6,023 nt of DNA from Bacillota bacterium. GTDB lineage: Bacteria; Bacillota; Bacilli; Alicyclobacillales; SLC66. The notes beneath the pieces were generated by a model. It was given only the letters and a program-made list of their open reading frames with translations, ran no database searches and was not told the origin of the DNA. Both the position numbers and the translations under genes were made by a program. The stretch spans positions 1 through 6,023 of the forward strand of contig JAKACR010000179.1 in the NCBI GenBank assembly GCA_021821225.1. Direction: 5' to 3'. Positions 1 through 6,023 of the stretch are shown one piece after another (position 1 is the stretch's first letter; the number at the start of each line of letters is the position of its first letter).

Positions 1-26
1 CGCAACCTGATGAATATTGCAAAGAT

Positions 27-33
27 GAGGTGG
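27..33 (+). promoter_or_regulatory. Ribosome binding site of galT
   Basis: The sequence GAGGTGG lies 4 nt before the ATG at 38. It matches the anti-Shine-Dalgarno sequence well and supports that start, although the spacing is a little short. No promoter is visible in the 37 nt available, so galT may be transcribed from further upstream. Confidence 0.7.
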
Positions 34-37
34 ACGC

Positions 38-1051
38 ATGGCGGAACTGCGCTACAATCCATTGCTGCGCGACTGGACGATGGTCGCCTCCAACCGTCAA
101 TCACGGCCCAACATGCCGGCGCACGATTGCCCCTTCTGTCCGGGTTCGGGCAGGGTTCCGGAGCAGTATGAAGTGCTTTCGTACGACAATGACTTTCCCG
201 CGCTGTCGCCCGATCCACCAGAACCCGATCCGGCGGGGGGAGGGCCCTACCGCGTGGCGCCGGCCGTCGGCAAGTGCGAAGTCGTCCTTTATTCGCAGGA
301 TCACGCGACCGCGCTGCCGCGCCTGCCCGTCCATCATGTCCGCAAGGTGGTCAATCTGTGGACCGAGCGGTTCGCCGCACTGGCGCAAAATCCGCGGCAC
401 CGTTATGTCTTCATCTTTGAAAACCGCGGTCCTGAGGTCGGCGTGACGATGCCGCACCCGCATGGACAGATCTATGCCTATCCGTACGTTCCGCAAAAAC
501 TGCGCACGGAACTGGAAGCGTGCGAGCAGCACCACACGGCGACGGGACGCTGTCTCATCTGCGACATGAATGAGGAGGAGCGGTCGTTCGGCCGGCGCGT
601 CCTGTTTGACGCGGAGCATTTCATCGCCTACCTGCCCTTTTTCACGGATTATCCGTACGGCGCTTTTATCGTAAGCAAGCGCCATCTCACGTCGCTGGCC
701 GACCTGACCGAGGCGGAGAAAGACGATCTAGCGCTTACCTTAAAACGGCTCACGGCGGGGATGGACGCGCTCTACAACCGTGATTTTCCTTATATGATGG
801 CGGTGCACCAGCGGCCTGTCAATGGCGCGAACGTGGAGGACTTCTACCATTTTCATATCGAATTCTATCCGCCGCTGCGCGCGCGCGACCGCATCAAGTT
901 TCTCGCTTCGTCCGAGACGGGTGCTTGGGCGCCGTGCAACACCGCGGCGGTTGAGGACACCGCCGAAGAGTTGCGCGCGGCGATCGGGCGTGCGGTGCAA
1001 GACTCCGGCGCGGTCGCGCCGACTGTGCGGGAGGGAAGCCGCCATGCGTGA
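38..1051 (+). CDS. galT: Galactose-1-phosphate uridylyltransferase
   Basis: This is the Leloir pathway enzyme that exchanges UMP between UDP-glucose and galactose-1-phosphate, giving UDP-galactose and glucose-1-phosphate in the cytoplasm. The 337-residue product has normal length for the family (E. coli GalT is about 348). The active-site motif HPHGQ is at residues 140-144; by family knowledge the second histidine (H142) is the one that becomes uridylylated. An N-terminal CPFC (C31, C34) with H89 in SQDH and H140 matches the structural zinc site of E. coli GalT. H257, H271 and H273 (in HQRP and FHFHIEF-like context) match the C-terminal histidine metal site. A further CxxC pair (C172, C175) lies mid-protein. 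The ATG at 38 is chosen because a GAGGTGG site precedes it and the protein starts directly with the family-typical N-terminus (LRYNPLLRDW). Its 3' end overlaps galK by 8 nt, indicating translational coupling. Confidence 0.96.
   Translation: MAELRYNPLLRDWTMVASNRQSRPNMPAHDCPFCPGSGRVPEQYEVLSYDNDFPALSPDPPEPDPAGGGPYRVAPAVGKCEVVLYSQDHATALPRLPVHHVRKVVNLWTERFAALAQNPRHRYVFIFENRGPEVGVTMPHPHGQIYAYPYVPQKLRTELEACEQHHTATGRCLICDMNEEERSFGRRVLFDAEHFIAYLPFFTDYPYGAFIVSKRHLTSLADLTEAEKDDLALTLKRLTAGMDALYNRDFPYMMAVHQRPVNGANVEDFYHFHIEFYPPLRARDRIKFLASSETGAWAPCNTAAVEDTAEELRAAIGRAVQDSGAVAPTVREGSRHA
1030..1035 (+). promoter_or_regulatory. Ribosome binding site of galK inside galT
   Basis: GGAGGG lies within the last codons of galT, 8 nt before the ATG at 1044. 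It decides the galK start: the reading frame is open upstream to about 822, but that part is simply galT read in another frame. Confidence 0.8.
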
Positions 1052-2228
1052 CGCGCTCGGCGCCGCCTGGCGCGAATTTCTGCGTTTTTCTCCCGGACCC
1101 GAACACGATGTGCGGCTGTTTTTCGCGCCCGGACGGGTCAATGTGATTGGTGAGCACATCGACTACAACGGTGGGCGGGTGTTCCCCGCCGCTCTGACAC
1201 TGGGGAACTACCTTTTCGTGCGACCGCGCGGCGACGGTTGGGCGCGCTTCGCGTCGACCTCCTTTCCCGGCCGGCCACGGGCGCATATGGACCATCTGGT
1301 CTACGACGCGGCGGATGGGTTTGCGAATTATCCAAAGGGCGTGCTGTGGGCCCTGGCAAAGCGCGGCGTGGAGTTTGCCGGAGCGGATTTTCTGTTTGCC
1401 GGCGATCTGCCCGACGGTGCGGGCCTGTCCAGCTCGGCTTCGGTGGAACTGGCGACGGCCGGCGCGGTCAATGCGCTGGCGTGCGCGGGTCTGACACCGC
1501 TTGATCTGGTGCTGGCGTGCCAGCGCGCCGAGAACGATTTTGTGGGCGTGCATTCGGGGATTATGGACCAGTACGCCGTGGGCATGGGCCGAGCGGGATA
1601 CGCCATGCTGCTCGATACGGCGACACTGCAGAGTGAATATGTGCCGCTTGAGCTTGGCGAACGCCGTCTGATGGTGATCAACACCAATGCGCGGCGCGGC
1701 TTGGCCGATTCAAAGTACAACGAGCGCCGCGCGCAGTGCGAACAGGTGCTGGCGCTCCTGCGGACGGCGCGGCCGGATCTGCGGCATCTGGCGCAGGTGA
1801 CCGCGCCGGAATGGGATGAGCTGCGCGTGCTTGTCGCGGACCCCGTTTTGCAGCGGCGCGCCCGCCACGTCATCACGGAAAATGAGCGCGTCAACCGTGC
1901 CGTGGCCGCCTTGCGCGCAGGGCGGCTCGACCTGTTCGGCGCGCTGCTGAACGCGTCGCACGCCTCGCTGCGCGATGACTACGAGGTGACCGGGCCGCAC
2001 CTGGACGCTTTGGCCGAAGCGGCGCAACAGGCCCCCGGCTGTCTTGGCGCGCGCATGACCGGAGCCGGGTTTGGCGGTTGCGCGGTGTGCGTTGTGAAAG
2101 AGGCGGACGAAGCGGATTTTACGGCGTTCGTCGGCGAGGCTTACGAACGGGCGGTCGGCCTGCGGGCCACCTTTTACGCCAGCGGCATCGGCGATGGCGC
2201 GCATGAGAGAACGCATGAGCTTCGCTGA
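1044..2228 (+). CDS. galK: Galactokinase
   Basis: GHMP-family kinase that phosphorylates alpha-D-galactose with ATP to galactose-1-phosphate, the substrate of the upstream GalT. The product is 394 residues, the usual bacterial length. The galactokinase signature GRVNVIGEHIDYNGG spans residues 30-44 and includes the catalytic-site arginine R31. The GHMP ATP-binding loop LPDGAGLSSSASVELA spans 122-137. The catalytic base is D175 in SGIMDQYAVG. The third GHMP motif, GARMTGAGFGGCAV, lies near residues 341-354. All expected active-site residues are intact. The start at 1044 follows a GGAGGG ribosome site at proper spacing and overlaps the galT stop (1049-1051), so the two genes are probably translationally coupled. 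The ATG also places the signature at the usual distance from the N-terminus. No galE or mutarotase gene is seen within the window. Confidence 0.97.
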   Translation: MRDALGAAWREFLRFSPGPEHDVRLFFAPGRVNVIGEHIDYNGGRVFPAALTLGNYLFVRPRGDGWARFASTSFPGRPRAHMDHLVYDAADGFANYPKGVLWALAKRGVEFAGADFLFAGDLPDGAGLSSSASVELATAGAVNALACAGLTPLDLVLACQRAENDFVGVHSGIMDQYAVGMGRAGYAMLLDTATLQSEYVPLELGERRLMVINTNARRGLADSKYNERRAQCEQVLALLRTARPDLRHLAQVTAPEWDELRVLVADPVLQRRARHVITENERVNRAVAALRAGRLDLFGALLNASHASLRDDYEVTGPHLDALAEAAQQAPGCLGARMTGAGFGGCAVCVVKEADEADFTAFVGEAYERAVGLRATFYASGIGDGAHERTHELR

Positions 2229-2273
2229 GGGGTTGTTCAAAAATAGCGGAATTTTGGTGTGTAAAGGGGATAT

Positions 2274-3950
2274 GTGATAAACCGAATTTTTAGGACGGGG
2301 GTGATTCCGGTAAGGAAGTTTTCTCTGTACAGGATCGCCGTGATCGTCACGATGGCGGTGCGCTTCTTTCTTCAGGTTCGCCGTTTCCACCGCAAGCACA
2401 GCCGTCCCTGGACGCGCCGCTCGGCTGAAGCCTGGGAAGCGCTCATCGTGCGCCAGGCGCGGGAGTACCGGAGAAACGCGATTCACCTGCAGGGACTGCT
2501 GATCAAATACGGCCAATTTCTCAGTACGCGGGCCGATCTCTTGCCCGCCGTCTTCCTGCGCGAACTGGAGAGCCTGGTCGATCAGGTGTCTCCTGTGCCG
2601 TGGCCGCAGGTTCGCCGCAAACTGGAGAATCAGTGGGGGAGAATCGAGGATGTGCTCGTCGAAATCGGCGATGAACCGGTTGCGTCGGCGTCGATCGGCG
2701 TGGTGTATCGCGGGCGACTGAAGAACGGGCAGGATGTGGCCGTCAAAATCCGGCGGCCCGGCATCGAAAAGATCATCCGCGCGGACTTTCGCGCGCTGCG
2801 CATCGTGCTGTGGCTTGCGCGCAAGTTCAGTTCGCTGGGAAAACGGGCGAACCTTCCCGCGCTGTACCGGGAAATGACCGCGGTCGTCGGAGACGAGCTG
2901 GATTTTGTCCAGGAACTGCGCAACGGACGCTACTTCCAGCAGAAGTATGAACACAATCGCGAAGTGTACATCCCGCGTTTTTTCGAGGAATTGTCCAGTG
3001 ACCAGGTGCTCGTCATGGAGTGGGTGGACGGCGCACGTATCACGGATCTCGCTTTCATCGAAAAGCATGGGCTCAGGCGGGAACAACTGGCTTCGACGCT
3101 CGTCCGCTCCTACGCCGCGCAACTGTTCGGCGGCGGGAAGTTTCACGCCGATCCGCATCCGGGCAATATTCTGCTTCGGCGGGACGGGATGATGGTCTGG
3201 CTGGATTTCGGCATGGTGGGCGTGATCCGCCAGCAGGACGCCGAACACATCCGCGGATTGATTGAAGGCATCGTGTTCGAGGATGTCGACAAGATCATCC
3301 ACAGTCTGGAACGGCTGCGCTTTCTGCTGCCCGGCGCCGACCATGAGGCGCTTGAGGAGGCGATCCTGTTCGTCATCCATGCGTACAGGCGCAAAGGACC
3401 GGTGAAGTTTGACGAACAGATGCTGGACAAACTGTTGACGGACATCCAGGAAATGGCGCGCGAGCAACCGATCCAGTTGCCGAGCGAGTTCGCCTTTTTG
3501 GGGCGGGCGCTGTCCACTCTTGTGGGCGTGCTGCACATTCTCGATCCGGGCGTTGACCTGATCGCCATCGGCAAACCGGTCGTCAAGGAATGGATCGCCG
3601 AGCATGACGCCGGTGAACAGAAAGAATTCCGCATTTTGCGCCAACTGCGCAACTGGGCCGCTCCACTTTTTCGCTATTCGGACATGCTGACCCACTATCT
3701 TGAGCACCCGGACAAGCGGTTGAACGCCGAACGGGAACGGGCGGTCGCAGAACAGGAGATCCGTTTTTTTGCCCGCCACGCGACTTTGGGCTATAGTGTC
3801 GGTGGAATCAGTTTTGCGGCCCTGTGGGCAGCCGTGTTTCTGGACAAGCTGCCGCTCGTGCTCGCGTCGGGAGCGGGCGTGCTGGCGGGCGTGTGCGCTG
3901 GGGGCGTGTTCTCGTTTCTGCAGTACAGGCGCGTGAACAGACTGGGTTGA
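2274..3950 (+). CDS. ubiB: UbiB/ABC1/COQ8-family atypical kinase, membrane anchored
   Basis: A 558-residue member of the ABC1/ADCK/UbiB family, which assists isoprenoid-quinone biosynthesis through ATPase/kinase-like activity at the membrane (family knowledge; its exact role in menaquinone-only bacteria is unsettled). Visible motifs: the family-diagnostic KxGQ (K78-Q81, in LLIKYGQFLSTRADLLP), the loop VASASIG (136-142) in place of the usual alanine-rich loop, the lysine K158 in VAVKIRRPG, the ExD motif ELD (208-210), the catalytic segment HADPHPGN (291-298) and the metal-binding DFG (311-313). Two hydrophobic helices near 507-526 and 528-549 form the C-terminal anchor, and residues 16-34 are also hydrophobic. 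The start is uncertain. GTG at 2274 is preceded by AAAGGGGA only 3 nt away, and an in-frame GTG at 2301 with a weak GGACGGGG site would give 549 residues. It lies 45 nt after galK and 11 nt before the thioesterase gene. The symbol reflects family membership only. Confidence 0.92.
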   Translation: MINRIFRTGVIPVRKFSLYRIAVIVTMAVRFFLQVRRFHRKHSRPWTRRSAEAWEALIVRQAREYRRNAIHLQGLLIKYGQFLSTRADLLPAVFLRELESLVDQVSPVPWPQVRRKLENQWGRIEDVLVEIGDEPVASASIGVVYRGRLKNGQDVAVKIRRPGIEKIIRADFRALRIVLWLARKFSSLGKRANLPALYREMTAVVGDELDFVQELRNGRYFQQKYEHNREVYIPRFFEELSSDQVLVMEWVDGARITDLAFIEKHGLRREQLASTLVRSYAAQLFGGGKFHADPHPGNILLRRDGMMVWLDFGMVGVIRQQDAEHIRGLIEGIVFEDVDKIIHSLERLRFLLPGADHEALEEAILFVIHAYRRKGPVKFDEQMLDKLLTDIQEMAREQPIQLPSEFAFLGRALSTLVGVLHILDPGVDLIAIGKPVVKEWIAEHDAGEQKEFRILRQLRNWAAPLFRYSDMLTHYLEHPDKRLNAERERAVAEQEIRFFARHATLGYSVGGISFAALWAAVFLDKLPLVLASGAGVLAGVCAGGVFSFLQYRRVNRLG

Positions 3951-3957
3951 GGGTGGG
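3949..3957 (+). promoter_or_regulatory. Ribosome binding site that sets the thioesterase TTG start
   Basis: GAGGGTGGG overlaps the UbiB-family stop codon and lies 4 nt before the TTG at 3962; measured from its GAGG core the spacing is 9 nt. It favours TTG 3962 over the other in-frame candidates GTG 3953 and TTG 3947, which have no good upstream site. Confidence 0.55.
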
Positions 3958-3961
3958 TGCC

Positions 3962-4381
3962 TTGTTCTATACCAATCTGCAGGTTCGCTTCAGTGACTGC
4001 GACGGGCTTGGACATATGAATCACGCCGCGTACTTTCACCTGATGGAAGAAGCGCGCCGCGACGTGTTCGCGCTGTTCAATCCATCCCTTGGCATTGACG
4101 CGTGGAACCTCATCGTGGGGTCGGCGCGCTGCGACTATATTGAACAGATCGATCACAGGGAGACCGTCCGGGTGGTGTCCTGGATCGGCCACGTCGGCAA
4201 TTCCAGTTTTGCAGTGGAGCACGCCGTGCAAAATCGGATGGGCCAGTGGGCAGCACGCGGACAGGCGGTGTTGATCCACTTCGATTACGGGCGCGGGAGT
4301 GCTCTGCCGCTGCCTTCGGACATCAAGCGGATTCTGCTGGCGCACGGTGAAGGGCCGGGCGACGCGCCGTCCCTGCGCTGA
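3962..4381 (+). CDS. Hot-dog-fold acyl-CoA thioesterase (4HBT/YbgC type)
   Basis: A 139-residue protein of the 4-hydroxybenzoyl-CoA thioesterase-like family; such enzymes hydrolyse acyl- or aryl-CoA thioesters in the cytoplasm as oligomers of a single hot-dog domain. The N-terminal block VRFSDCDGLGHMNHAAYFHLMEEAR (residues 8-32) is diagnostic. D14, the second Asp of DCD, aligns with the catalytic Asp17 of the Pseudomonas 4-hydroxybenzoyl-CoA thioesterase. The GHMN stretch and a following amphipathic helix fit the fold's central helix. The C-terminus ends in the typical strand and helix (QAVLIHFDYG, then LPSDIKRILL). The reading frame is open back to 3824, but that part overlaps the UbiB coding region and does not resemble the family, so the TTG at 3962 is preferred and gives the normal length. 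The substrate cannot be read from sequence. Its position 11 nt behind a UbiB-family gene makes a quinone-pathway substrate such as DHNA-CoA a reasonable hypothesis. Confidence 0.88.
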   Translation: MFYTNLQVRFSDCDGLGHMNHAAYFHLMEEARRDVFALFNPSLGIDAWNLIVGSARCDYIEQIDHRETVRVVSWIGHVGNSSFAVEHAVQNRMGQWAARGQAVLIHFDYGRGSALPLPSDIKRILLAHGEGPGDAPSLR

Positions 4382-4438
4382 CGCGGCGGGGGTTGCCGGA
4401 CTCGTGGCGCGCCGTCCCGCACGGGCAAACCGTACGGA

Positions 4439-5167
4439 TTATGGACCGGTGAACCAGGCCAATGCGGTGGGCAACTGGCTCTGCCAGAATCCCCAGATGT
4501 GCGCGCCGTCTTCCTCCGCGTAGTCAACCTGCGCGCCGCACGCCACAAACAGATCGCGCGCCTGTCGGTTGGCGGTGAGAAAGTCGTGCGTGCCGGCGGG
4601 CGTCTTCGCGGACGACTCCTGCAACCCCACGCGCATGCAGAGCCGCCTCCCTGCGAGTGAAGCGGACTGATCGATGCGCGCGCGCGCCTCGGCGAGAAAG
4701 GCCCCGGATAGCAGAATGGCGCGCTCCCACAAATCCGGGAACATGAGCAGCGCGCCGATGGTCGCCACCGCCCCGAGCGACACGCCCGCCATGCCGCGCC
4801 GCGCCGCTGTTTGTCCCAGTTCGGGGTGCTGCTTTTCGATAAATGGCAGACATTCCTCGGCGACAAACCGCACATACTGCTCATGCCGATCTCCCGTCAT
4901 ACTGTAGTCGTCGGTGCGGCGCGGAGGATGGACAGCGATGCCCACGACGGCAAACGGAGGAAGTCGGCCGTCCGTGATCCGTTCATGCGCGATGGTCGCG
5001 ATCCTCCCGTGCGTGAAAAATTCGTTGCCGTCATGGCAGTACAGCACGGGTAGGGGGTACCTTGCGGGCGATTCCGGAGGGAGATATATCTTGATGGTTC
5101 GTTCTTCGCGCAAATGCGCACTGTATAGATTGTGCGCCACGATCGTGCGCCTCGGGGTCTCGTTCAT
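4439..5167 (-). CDS. Alpha/beta-hydrolase, esterase D/Fes-like
   Basis: A 242-residue serine hydrolase of the putative esterase family (esterase D, Fes/IroE-like). The nucleophile is S130 in the elbow GVSLG (128-132), preceded by RRGMA as is common in the family. The N-terminal half has the strand-loop PVLYCHDGNEFF (40-51), which usually supplies the oxyanion hole. The catalytic histidine is probably H223 in DGAHIWGFW. The acidic member may be E184 (in VGLQESS) or D195. No signal peptide or membrane segment is visible, so it is probably cytoplasmic. The substrate is unknown: relatives hydrolyse siderophore esters, S-formylglutathione or small acyl esters, and no siderophore genes are nearby to favour the first. 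The ATG at 5167 is preferred over an upstream in-frame ATG at 5341, because an AAAGGAG site precedes it and homology-like sequence begins only at TIVAHNLYSAHL. It converges on the thioesterase gene (57 nt between stops) and diverges from pdhA. Confidence 0.88.
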   Translation of the reverse strand: MNETPRRTIVAHNLYSAHLREERTIKIYLPPESPARYPLPVLYCHDGNEFFTHGRIATIAHERITDGRLPPFAVVGIAVHPPRRTDDYSMTGDRHEQYVRFVAEECLPFIEKQHPELGQTAARRGMAGVSLGAVATIGALLMFPDLWERAILLSGAFLAEARARIDQSASLAGRRLCMRVGLQESSAKTPAGTHDFLTANRQARDLFVACGAQVDYAEEDGAHIWGFWQSQLPTALAWFTGP

Positions 5168-5182
5168 GAGTCGTTCCAACTC
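5168..5182 (-). repeat. Small hairpin between the esterase ribosome site and start codon
   Basis: Read on the - strand, GAGUUGGAACGACUC can fold into a 5-bp stem (GAGU with ACUC plus a U-G pair) around a GGAAC loop. It abuts the AUG at 5167, and its first three bases are the end of the AAAGGAG ribosome site. If formed it would either mask part of that site or bring it effectively closer to the AUG, whose linear spacing of 12 nt is long. The symmetry is read directly; a function is not shown. Confidence 0.4.
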
Positions 5183-5186
5183 CTTT
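5180..5186 (-). promoter_or_regulatory. Ribosome binding site of the esterase gene
   Basis: AAAGGAG on the - strand, 12 nt before the ATG at 5167. It is the best Shine-Dalgarno match upstream of the hydrolase domain and the main argument for that start, despite the long spacing. Confidence 0.6.
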
Positions 5187-5220
5187 CGCCGTGGTTCGCG
5201 CCCCGCGGAAAGACGGGCTA

Positions 5221-5236
5221 TCCATCCGCGGATGGA
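5221..5236. repeat. 16-bp perfect palindrome, possible operator
   Basis: TCCATCCGCGGATGGA equals its own reverse complement. It lies in the esterase leader, 54 nt upstream of the esterase ATG and 120 nt upstream of the pdhA start. Its central CCGCGG recurs at 5203-5208, so the - strand transcript could pair the two copies as an alternative to folding the palindrome. It could be a repressor or activator site, a leader hairpin, or chance. Confidence 0.45.
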
Positions 5237-5249
5237 GCAGGCTTCGAAG

Positions 5250-5266
5250 TTTCTGTGAGACAGAAA
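5250..5266. repeat. 7-3-7 inverted repeat, possible operator
   Basis: TTTCTGT and ACAGAAA flank a GAG spacer, giving a 17-bp dyad typical in size of binding sites for dimeric regulators. It lies 89 nt before the pdhA start. It has neither a GC-rich stem nor a T-tract, so it does not look like a terminator. Confidence 0.4.
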
Positions 5267-5270
5267 AGGG

Positions 5271-5280
5271 TTGATATCAA
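5271..5280. repeat. 10-bp perfect palindrome
   Basis: TTGATATCAA is self-complementary and starts 4 nt after the 17-bp dyad. On its own a palindrome this short can be chance; it is listed because of the cluster it belongs to. Confidence 0.3.
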
Positions 5281-5309
5281 AAAGAAACTCGCCACGTTTG
5301 ACGATCTGT

Positions 5310-5315
5310 ATTATA
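5310..5315 (-). promoter_or_regulatory. Candidate -10 element for the esterase gene
   Basis: The - strand carries an exact TATAAT here, inside an AT-rich block (5309-5322) that contrasts with the GC-rich coding DNA. A TTGAAT sequence at 5336-5341 could be the -35, but the spacer would be 20 bp, or 15 bp to the overlapping TATAGT at 5315-5320, and neither is ideal. Initiation here would give an untranslated leader of about 135 nt containing the dyads. On the + strand the same block holds TATACT (5312-5317), a possible pdhA -10 without a clear -35 at standard spacing; TTGACG at 5298-5303 is too close. Confidence 0.35.
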
Positions 5316-5325
5316 CTATACCTGA

Positions 5326-6023
<698 letters not shown>

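Noticed and set aside
1..37. End of a possible upstream gene (tandem TGA TGA at 8-13 in one frame)
   Set aside because: Only two codons precede the stops, which is too little to tell a gene end from chance.
231..244. G-rich run in galT as a slippage or phase-variation tract
   Set aside because: The run is only six G, the frame is intact, and it encodes an ordinary AGGGP linker between conserved segments.
2229..2273. AT-rich gap before the UbiB gene as a promoter or insertion-sequence remnant
   Set aside because: TTGTTC at 2233-2238 has no matching -10 at usual spacing, and there are no terminal inverted repeats or target duplications. It may hold a weak promoter, but the sequence does not show it.
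1710..3779. A 689-codon open frame on the - strand, antisense to the end of galK and most of the UbiB gene
   Set aside because: It spans two clearly real genes on the other strand, shows no recognisable domain, and is rich in R, H, P and Q, as expected from antisense reading of GC-rich codons. Long antisense frames are common in such DNA.
4382..4438. Possible bidirectional terminator between the convergent thioesterase and esterase genes
   Set aside because: There are short self-complementary pieces (GGCGCGCC at 4406-4413, CCGTACGG at 4430-4437 and CCGT/ACGG repeats), but no stable stem followed by a T-tract on either strand.
5298..5322. TTGACG with TATACC as a standard pdhA promoter
   Set aside because: The spacer is only 13 bp, and 8 bp to the better TATACT hexamer. 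Both are too short for a normal housekeeping sigma promoter.

Overview
The window looks like ordinary chromosomal DNA from a GC-rich Gram-positive bacterium, most likely a member of the Bacillota related to the Alicyclobacillaceae or another GC-rich Bacillales group. The evidence is a Bacillus-type pyruvate dehydrogenase E1-alpha gene, purine-rich Shine-Dalgarno sites before most genes, and likely GTG and TTG starts on GC-rich coding DNA. The genus is an inference and cannot be fixed from this sequence alone.

Layout. Positions 38-2228 hold a tightly coupled galT-galK pair (galactose-1-phosphate uridylyltransferase and galactokinase, overlapping by 8 nt), two of the three core Leloir pathway enzymes. 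No galE is present here. After a 45-nt, relatively AT-rich gap comes a UbiB/ABC1/COQ8-family atypical kinase (2274-3950) with two predicted C-terminal membrane helices. It is followed 11 nt later by a small hot-dog-fold acyl-CoA thioesterase (3962-4381, TTG start). All four run on the + strand with short spacing and could share a transcript. A convergent gene on the - strand (4439-5167) encodes a cytoplasmic alpha/beta-hydrolase of the esterase D/Fes type. It is divergent from pdhA (start 5356, running off the right edge).

The only sizeable non-coding stretch is the 188-nt divergent region 5168-5355. It is AT-rich near pdhA and unusually rich in dyad symmetries: a 16-bp perfect palindrome, a 7-3-7 inverted repeat, a 10-bp palindrome, and a small hairpin between the esterase ribosome-binding site and its start codon. 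It also holds -10-like hexamers on both strands. This is the most interesting non-coding signal here.

How the genes fit together: galT and galK convert galactose to UDP-galactose/glucose-1-phosphate. UbiB-family proteins support isoprenoid-quinone biosynthesis, and some hot-dog thioesterases release DHNA from DHNA-CoA in menaquinone synthesis, so the ubiB-thioesterase pair may be a quinone-related module (inference). pdhA begins the pyruvate dehydrogenase complex genes. I found no mobile element, CRISPR array, tRNA, rRNA or defence system, and no convincing undescribed multi-gene system.
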